Assembly: GCF_937616625.2 (NCBI RefSeq)
Contig: NC_065577.1
Span: forward strand, 5,683,001 to 5,747,000
From: Mercurialis annua
Lineage: Eukaryota > Streptophyta > Magnoliopsida > Malpighiales > Euphorbiaceae
Direction: 5' to 3'
DNA: 64,000 bases
Positions 58,121-64,000 of the stretch are shown here, one piece after another. The notes under the pieces are model-generated. The model made no database searches and was not told the origin of the DNA. It saw only the letters and a program-made list of their open reading frames with translations. Position 1 is the stretch's first letter. Each line of letters begins with the position of its first letter. Position numbers and translations under genes: made by a program.

Positions 58121-58880
58121 GCTACCGCTGGTATATTCAAGTTAAGGCCGTCTGTTCTGACTTAAGGTTATATGATCCCGCGGGAATTGATGATGGTGCA
58201 AATTGAGGAAGATGGGTATAAGAAGAAAACGTGAAGACAAGCCCTGGTGTTGATAATTTGTATCCCAAATGTGATTTTGTTTGATTTTTGTGAGATATAT
58301 ATAGTATAATGTGTATCATATCAATCTTGTATTCTTTGAAACACACTGAAACTAAACAGCTGAAAAATTGATTAACAATAAGCTTCTTTCAATTGGTCAT
58401 GTCTGATTTACAATTTTATCTTCTGTTGCTTATATTCCTTTCCTTTACTCGTGAGCTACATTCACTCTTGACTTTTCATTATATTCTTGAGCAAATTACA
58501 GTTCTTACACTTCAAAAATAAAAATCCAATAATATGCTTTTTTTTTTGCCTAATTACTTAAAAACCACACACGTTGAAACATTTTGCATTTATATTCTGA
58601 CTTAGAAAAAAGTTCATTTGTACCCTATATTGAATTTTTATTAGCAACACAATTTTTTTTTTAAATAAAAAATATTTTTTATTTAATCGTAATAGTTATT
58701 CATTTTAATTATTATTTAACACCTATCATTTTTTAGATTTGCGCAAACTTTTTAGTAGGTCACCCATCCTAAATTGCTCCCACTCAAGGCTCATTTAACT
58801 GTAAAGTTCTCTCACACTAAACTCCATCTTAACCAACTAATATTGTTACATATTTATGTATATTATATTAATTAATTTTT
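58121..58880. other. 3' flank of the endoglucanase gene
   Basis: Probable 3' UTR to about 58,390, with AATAAG-type words (58,377-58,383) as a possible polyadenylation signal. Then AT-rich DNA without a gene. Confidence 0.4.
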
Positions 58881-59263
58881 AAATAATTTGTGATGGATTT
58901 TACGGCCCGCCGCTATTTTCAACCGAAATATTTGGCGAAAAACTTTTTGCCAAAATAACAATGGATCCGTCGCTAAAATCCGGCGATAAATTTTGGCGCC
59001 TTGCTTCCAGCCAAAACCGTTGCTAAATTTAAGCGCCTCATTTCCTGCCAAAATAGCAACAGATCTGTCGCTAAAATCCGTTAGTAATTCTTGACGGGAA
59101 TTTTCCCACCAAATTAGTGACGAATTCTGTCGCTAATCCGTCGGGAAATTAGCAATGGATTCCGTAGGGAAACTATCGAAAGACGCAACCGTTTTACAGA
59201 TTTGGCAACGGTTTTTCGGTCTGTTGCTAAAATCCGTTGATAATTCGTTGTTTTCTAGTAGTG
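58880..59263. mobile_element. CACTA transposon terminal region
   Basis: Ends at 59,263 in CTAGTAGTG, i.e. CACTACTAGAAAACAACG on the complement, a standard plant CACTA terminus. The 300 bp before it hold repeated subterminal words of CGCTAAAATCCG / CCGTCGCTAA type. The other end was not found, so this is a truncated copy. Confidence 0.65.
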
Positions 59264-60517
59264 TTAGCTCAGCTGTACATAGCAATTTTTTTTTCAGTTG
59301 CTTGTATGTAAACTCTTGCCGAGTTTGTTCAGCTGATAGTAAGAATATTAGATTTTCTCCTTTTGAATCTCATAGTCTTCAAATTTTATCTAGAATAGGT
59401 CAAAAATTTGCAACAGAACATTATTCTCACTACTTTCTTTAAACTCAGTGAAACATTTGTGAAATTTTAGTGAAACTAAATATCTTCTTCCAATACGTCA
59501 GCGGAACCTTGGCGAAAATTTAAGTGAAACTAATCTGATTTTTTCGACATTTTTCAGCATATAAATTTACAACTAGGAATAAGCAATTTTGGCGTTTTGA
59601 AAAAGTTCAACTCCCAAACTCTATCCCCTCAAGTTCGTGTACTGATTTGTCAACGAAATGAATTTATGTGTTAGTTGCCCATTGCTTACAAGTTAAGGAG
59701 GCAAATTGCTACTTAATTCGTTTTATAATTATGACTACTCATCTAAAAGTTGACAATACATATAATATTATTTTAACCATTAAAATTCTAATATATTTTT
59801 CATTATTTAAATTACAACTTAATGTTCCAGCATGCCATAAGATTCTTGCTTGATTTAAACAGACACAACTTGAATTCTTTTTTTTTTTTAGGAAAACACA
59901 CTTGAATTGGACAACAAATAAAGGATCATCAATAAAAAAAACGAAGAACGGTAGCCACGACCAAACTTACATAAAACAATAGTAGACTTTTCAAATAATA
60001 CTATTAATTGTGAATTTGATAGTACAAGTTGTCCATCTTAATTTTTTTACCTCATCAACTTTTATAAAATTGTAATAATTTGTATGTTATTTTATATAGA
60101 TACAATATTCATATCTATCCACAACTTTAACTTGTTTGTCAAATATGCTATATTTTTTAAAATTTATGTATCATCTTTTCGATGTTTGCTATATACACTC
60201 ACAACATAATATTTTATGTTTATGTATAGAGGACTAATCTTACGTGGTGTATATAACACCACGATGCATTAGTTCTAGATCGATTGAGTATATTTAATAA
60301 AAATTAAAAATATGATGGTATACATAATTTTAAAAATATAATTATATTTAACAAAATGACAAAAGCGGTAGATAGATATGAACATTTTATCTTTTATATT
60401 TTATTTCTAGTTCCGCCATTGAAGACACCGTAGAAGGAGCAACACGGTGGTAACAACACGAGCAACGACATAAACCGGCCGAGAATACATTTATTTCTTA
60501 TACATATGGTGCCAATA
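59264..60517. other. AT-rich intergenic DNA
   Basis: No gene. The last about 100 bp (60,410-60,517; GAAGACACCGTAGAAGGAGC) resemble the 3' flank of coiled-coil genes 2 and 4 and are probably 3' UTR of gene 5. Confidence 0.4.
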
Positions 60518-60982
60518 TTAGAAATGCAAAATCATAAATTGAGCCTCCTCCACAAGTTTGGTGATTTCCGCACACTTTTCCTCCATCTTTAGGCTGAAAA
60601 AATATTTGATTTTCTTCTTCCTGCATTTGCTAACGCCTTCATATTCGGCAAACAAACCTTTCGCTTCCACCCGAATCTCCTCCGCGCGGGTTTTCCAAAT
60701 CTTGAAACTGCTCGTATCCTTACTCCCCGCTTTCATAACGACTGCCTTCTCCATATCAATGGCCAGTCCTGCGAGTTTTTGTAAGTTCATGTCGAGCAGC
60801 TTGTAGTTTTTCTCCAGATTCTTTCTGCACTCTCTTTTCCTCGTACTTTTGCTGTGTCTATCTTTCCAAATTTGGTATCCCAAGCCTGCCGTTGCGACTG
60901 ATCCGGCAACTGCTGCGGCGGTTAAAGTAAAAACACCGGCTACTACAGAACCGACAACAGCAGCAGTAATTGGATCAGCCAT
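60518..60982 (-). CDS. small coiled-coil protein 5 (CC-only, distant member)
   Basis: The start at 60,982 (MADPITAAVVG) aligns with gene 4; the frame is open two codons further. The product has 154 residues, the same architecture: hydrophobic 5-37 (AVVGSVVAGVFTLTAAAVAG), basic 41-52, coiled coil 53-86 (NLQKLAGLAIDMEKAV), KIWKTRAEEIRVEAKGLF helix, KCRKKK patch, and last helix LKMEEKCAEITKLVEEAQF. It is the most diverged member and is separated from the other four by the tandem duplication and the endoglucanase gene, yet keeps strand and promoter word. A 5' UTR intron is possible: minus-strand GTAATTTTG (near 61,108) to TTGCAG (near 61,016). Function unknown, as for the others. Confidence 0.8.
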   Translation of the reverse strand: MADPITAAVVGSVVAGVFTLTAAAVAGSVATAGLGYQIWKDRHSKSTRKRECRKNLEKNYKLLDMNLQKLAGLAIDMEKAVVMKAGSKDTSSFKIWKTRAEEIRVEAKGLFAEYEGVSKCRKKKIKYFFSLKMEEKCAEITKLVEEAQFMILHF

Positions 60983-61153
60983 AAGCAAGAAAGTTTGAGA
61001 TTGTATATGAAATTACCTGCAATGATTTAAAGAATGCAAATATGTCAACTAATAGTTCATAAGTTGAATATCATAAACGAAGAGAAACAAAGATAATCAA
61101 AATTACCGTAAAAAATGTTTGCTTGTGTGATTAACGATGAAACATGTTAAGAG

Positions 61154-61161
61154 AATTTATA
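61154..61161 (-). promoter_or_regulatory. TATA box of coiled-coil gene 5
   Basis: Minus-strand TATAAATT in the family GAGAATTTATAGA context, about 170 bases before the start codon. The larger distance fits an inserted or intronic stretch in the 5' UTR. Confidence 0.5.
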
Positions 61162-61179
61162 GAACCAGTTTTTTGTACA

Positions 61180-61670
61180 AAAATGATGGACTGTGCAATT
61201 TGTTTCTATTATAATGAGTATATATTTGGTGGACGCGGTAAGTAATTATGAAATTGGTTATACTAAACATACAATGATATTGTCAACGACGGGGAGAGAG
61301 TCGCATTCAGCAACTATGACACTGTTATTAATTAAAAAATGAGACTACACTATATTAGGATTATCCGACCGATAAAATAGGGATAGGAATATGTTTTTCT
61401 AAACTCGAGAGGTGGCCGGATTCTATCATGCAATACTAATAACCACGCCAACCAGAGATTTAAGTCCGGATAGTTAAGTCCGGATAATTTTTGTGTAAAT
61501 TTTTATATTTTACTATTGTCACAATATATCATATTTATTCGCTTAATTGTATTTAATAAAAAAGCGGTAAATAATGTTATACATACAATTGCAAAACAAT
61601 ATAATATCCCTAATCATATATCAGTCGTATTGCCTAAGGTTGATTTAATAAAAGTTATTGTTATTTTTTA
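61180..61670. other. AT-rich intergenic DNA
   Basis: No gene or element recognised. Confidence 0.3.
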
Positions 61671-61674
61671 ATGG

Positions 61675-62000
61675 CCAAATGTTGTAAAAAGGCCAAATTT
61701 TTTATAAAAGTTTCACACAAGTCCTGACCTTTTAATTTTGTCGATTTTGGCTAAAAACAGATTATTTGGTTTCAATTGTGGCCAACTCTCAATTTGATTT
61801 CAATTTGCCTATGTGGCTCCTACGTGGCATGCGCATATATTAAAAAGTCAGGACTTTTGTGAAACCAAAAAATCCATTTTTGGCCAAAATCGACAAAATT
61901 GAAAGGTCAGAACTTTTGTGAAACTAAATAATCAGTTTTTGGCCAAAATCGACAAAATTGAAAGTCAAGAATTTTGTGAAATTTTTGTGAAAGGTTTGAC
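61675..62000. repeat. foldback and tandem repeat built on TTTTGGCCAAAATCGACAAA
   Basis: A unit of about 57 bp containing GGCCAAAATCGACAAAATTG and AGGTCAGAACTTTTGTGAAAC is present twice in direct order (61,875-61,985) and once inverted (61,700-61,790). The outer parts pair as arms (CCAAA...GTTTCACA against TGTGAAA...TTTTGG). Probably a MULE-like MITE; target duplication not identified. Confidence 0.5.
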
Positions 62001-62009
62001 CTTTTCAGT

Positions 62010-62640
62010 GTAGTTTATGTGAGAGTCAACTTTAGATTTACCATCTTAAATGACTTATATAACCTCTAATTACATGTAAATTAGTCCTAATTGACATTTA
62101 GATTAATCAACCGAATGAGACTAACCATTTACTAATCCTAAAATTAATTATGTACATGTACATGAGCGATAAAATAATAAAAATATACAACATATAAAAG
62201 ATAAAAATAAATTTAAGGCCAAATCCATTTTCAGATTCCTTTACTCTTAACTTTTTCTTAATAGATCTCTCTACTTCAATTTGATATTTACGGGTCTTTT
62301 AAACTTTAATTTTGTTGTTATTATCCTTTTAGAAATGGAATTTGGAGAGTATGTCACACTCTCCGTTATTGAGAATATTGATAAATATATATGATATATT
62401 AACTTTAAAATAAAGTAATATAGTAAAATTCTTATATTTAATTTATACTATATTTAAACCCTTGTATTTAATTTACAAATAAAAATCAAATCCAATATTA
62501 TAAATTTATATATTTACAAATTATTTTTTTAATTTACTAATTATAATTAATTTAATAATTATCATTAATCTCGAGTTATAATTAGTTTACTTTATTTTAA
62601 TTTATTTCAAGACATAATTTTTATTCCAAAATAAAATTCA
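62010..62640. other. AT-rich intergenic DNA
   Basis: No gene. The stretch 62,220-62,400 (TTTCAGATTCCTTTACTC ... GGAGAGTATGTCACACTCTCC) has MITE-like wording but only one recognisable end. Confidence 0.3.
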
Positions 62641-62660
62641 ATCCGTAATTTTAGATCCGT

Positions 62661-63102
62661 CGTCGGAATAAAAATGGTTCCATTGCTATAAAACTTGATA
62701 TGTCTAAGGCTTATGACAGGGTGAAATTCTGCTTTACAGAAGTTATGTTACGCAAACTAGGCTTTAGATGTGATTGGGTCAAGGAGATGATGAATTGTGT
62801 TAACTCTGTCCAATTTTCTTTATTAATTAATTGGAAATATTAGGGGAAATGATATCCCCTAAAGAGGATTCTATGCTTGGTTTTTGCTTAAGGCCTTTCT
62901 AGCCTGATAAACAATGCAGTTGAGGCTGGTTTGGAGATGAGTTCTCTATTTCACATTTATTTTTCATGGATGATAGTCTTTTATTTGCTAGGGCTGATAT
63001 TGGAGAGCGCGAAGTTAGAGATATCCTGAATATGTATTGTAGAGCCTCAGGCCCGGCCATTAACCTAAACAAATCTGCTGTTATATTTGGGAAGGGTGTT
63101 AG
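62661..63102 (+). pseudogene. L1-like LINE reverse transcriptase fragment
   Basis: Frame pieces read RRNKNGSIAIKLDMSKAYDR (catalytic Asp block of the RT), LRKLGF..DWVKEMMNCVNSV, then after frameshifts FMDDSLLFARA (normally FADD), followed by SGPAINLNKSAVIFGKG. Order and wording are those of plant L1-like RT domains. Frameshifts, an internal gap before FMDD and the Ala-to-Met change make it dead. Confidence 0.75.
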
Positions 63103-63510
63103 GCTGGATTAGAGTTAGAATCCCACCAAATTCTATCTAGTTGTCCTACATGTTGAATGAGCAAGTTAAACAATGATAATAAATCATTATGTAAAATAAC
63201 TTCGGCCCCTCTCAAACATCGTCGCCATCGCCAACCACTCTCCCAAACAATACAAATGTGTGTGAGCATGTATTTATTGATTTTGCTAGTGCCAGTATTG
63301 CATTATGTATGTAAAAAGAAAATGACACAACACTTGGATGCCACGTAGAAATTTTGATTTGAACTGAAAAATATAATGTGTGTTTTTTTGTTTGAACTGA
63401 AAAACATAACATTAGTAATTATACACAACAATGACCAAACTATGATAAGTAGATAATTAAGTGACTTGAAAAGTTTAACCTAATAGTTCTATGCTCGGAA
63501 AGTTGCATGT

Positions 63511-64000
63511 CACTACTAAAAACAAATGTTTTTGTGATTAAAAATCCGTCACAAATCTGAGATTTCAGACGGATTAAATTTCGAGATCGTAAACGATCTG
63601 TGACAGAAAAAAGTCTGTCAAAAATTTGTGACGAATTGGTGACGGAAACTACCATCACAAACATTATTGGTAATGATAAATTGTGAAAAATCTGTCAAAA
63701 ATTTGTAATGGATTTTTCCGTCACTAATCCGTCATATAACGGATTTGTGGGGATTTTAAGTTGGCCGTCGCAAATTTGTGACGAAGGTAATCCGTCATAA
63801 ATTTATGATGGATTTGTGACGAAATTCATTTTGTGATGAACAAATCCGTCACAAACTTTCACAACTTTTTGACAAATTTGTGACGGATTTGCGTTTGCGA
63901 CAAAGATAATTCGTCACAGATTTGTGACACAATTTATGATAGAATTACATTCTTGTATCTAATTTATTGAAATTATTACTGTAATAATGAATATCAAAAG
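63511..64000. mobile_element. CACTA transposon left end, continues past the window
   Basis: Begins CACTACTAAAAACAAATG and is filled with subterminal repeats AATCCGTCACAAATTTGTGACG in both orientations (63,540-63,940), typical of CACTA binding-site arrays. No coding part inside the window. Confidence 0.65.

Overview
The window is nuclear DNA of a dicotyledonous plant. It is strongly AT-rich, it holds one canonical intron-containing plant gene (a KORRIGAN-type endoglucanase), and most of the rest is plant-type transposon DNA: Copia and Gypsy LTR elements, L1-like LINE pieces, and many MITEs of the MULE, PIF/Harbinger, hAT, Stowaway and CACTA types. The wording of the endoglucanase fits the Malpighiales (poplar/spurge side), but the species cannot be fixed from sequence alone.

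Layout. 1-3.4 kb: end of a Gypsy-like LTR followed by about 1 kb of degenerate TTATCAT repeat. 3.4-22 kb: four small intronless paralogous genes, all on the minus strand (4.3, 12.5, 17.5 and 21.1 kb), separated by MITEs and retroelement remnants; a fifth paralogue, also minus, lies at 60.5 kb. Each encodes 135-154 residues: an N-terminal Ala/Gly/Val-rich hydrophobic segment (mostly starting MADP), a basic patch, then coiled-coil helices. The helical part resembles the N-terminal CC domain of RPS5/RPS2-type CC-NBS-LRR immune receptors, yet no NB-ARC or LRR sequence was found beside any of them. 22.6-25.6 kb: a solo LTR, a 1.16-kb foldback element packed with nested palindromes, and a small MITE with perfect 63-bp arms.

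25,586-54,058: a direct tandem duplication. Unit 1 (25,586-42,839) and unit 2 (42,840-54,058) share their order throughout. Their length difference is almost fully explained by a full-length young Copia element and a 5'-truncated LINE present only in unit 1, two small DNA elements present only in unit 2, and one 321-bp indel. Divergence between the units is uneven: very low at the left, clearly higher at the right.

55.4-58.1 kb: a complete six-exon GH9 endo-1,4-beta-glucanase (619 aa, membrane anchored), the only conserved housekeeping-type gene. 58.9-64 kb: CACTA termini, the fifth small coiled-coil gene, a LINE reverse-transcriptase remnant and the start of another CACTA element.

The endoglucanase acts in cell-wall and cellulose synthesis and has no evident link to its neighbours. 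The small coiled-coil genes, with shared TATA regions and 3' flanks, look like one dispersed tandem family and are the most interesting biology here. All similarity calls were made by eye; no database search was possible.
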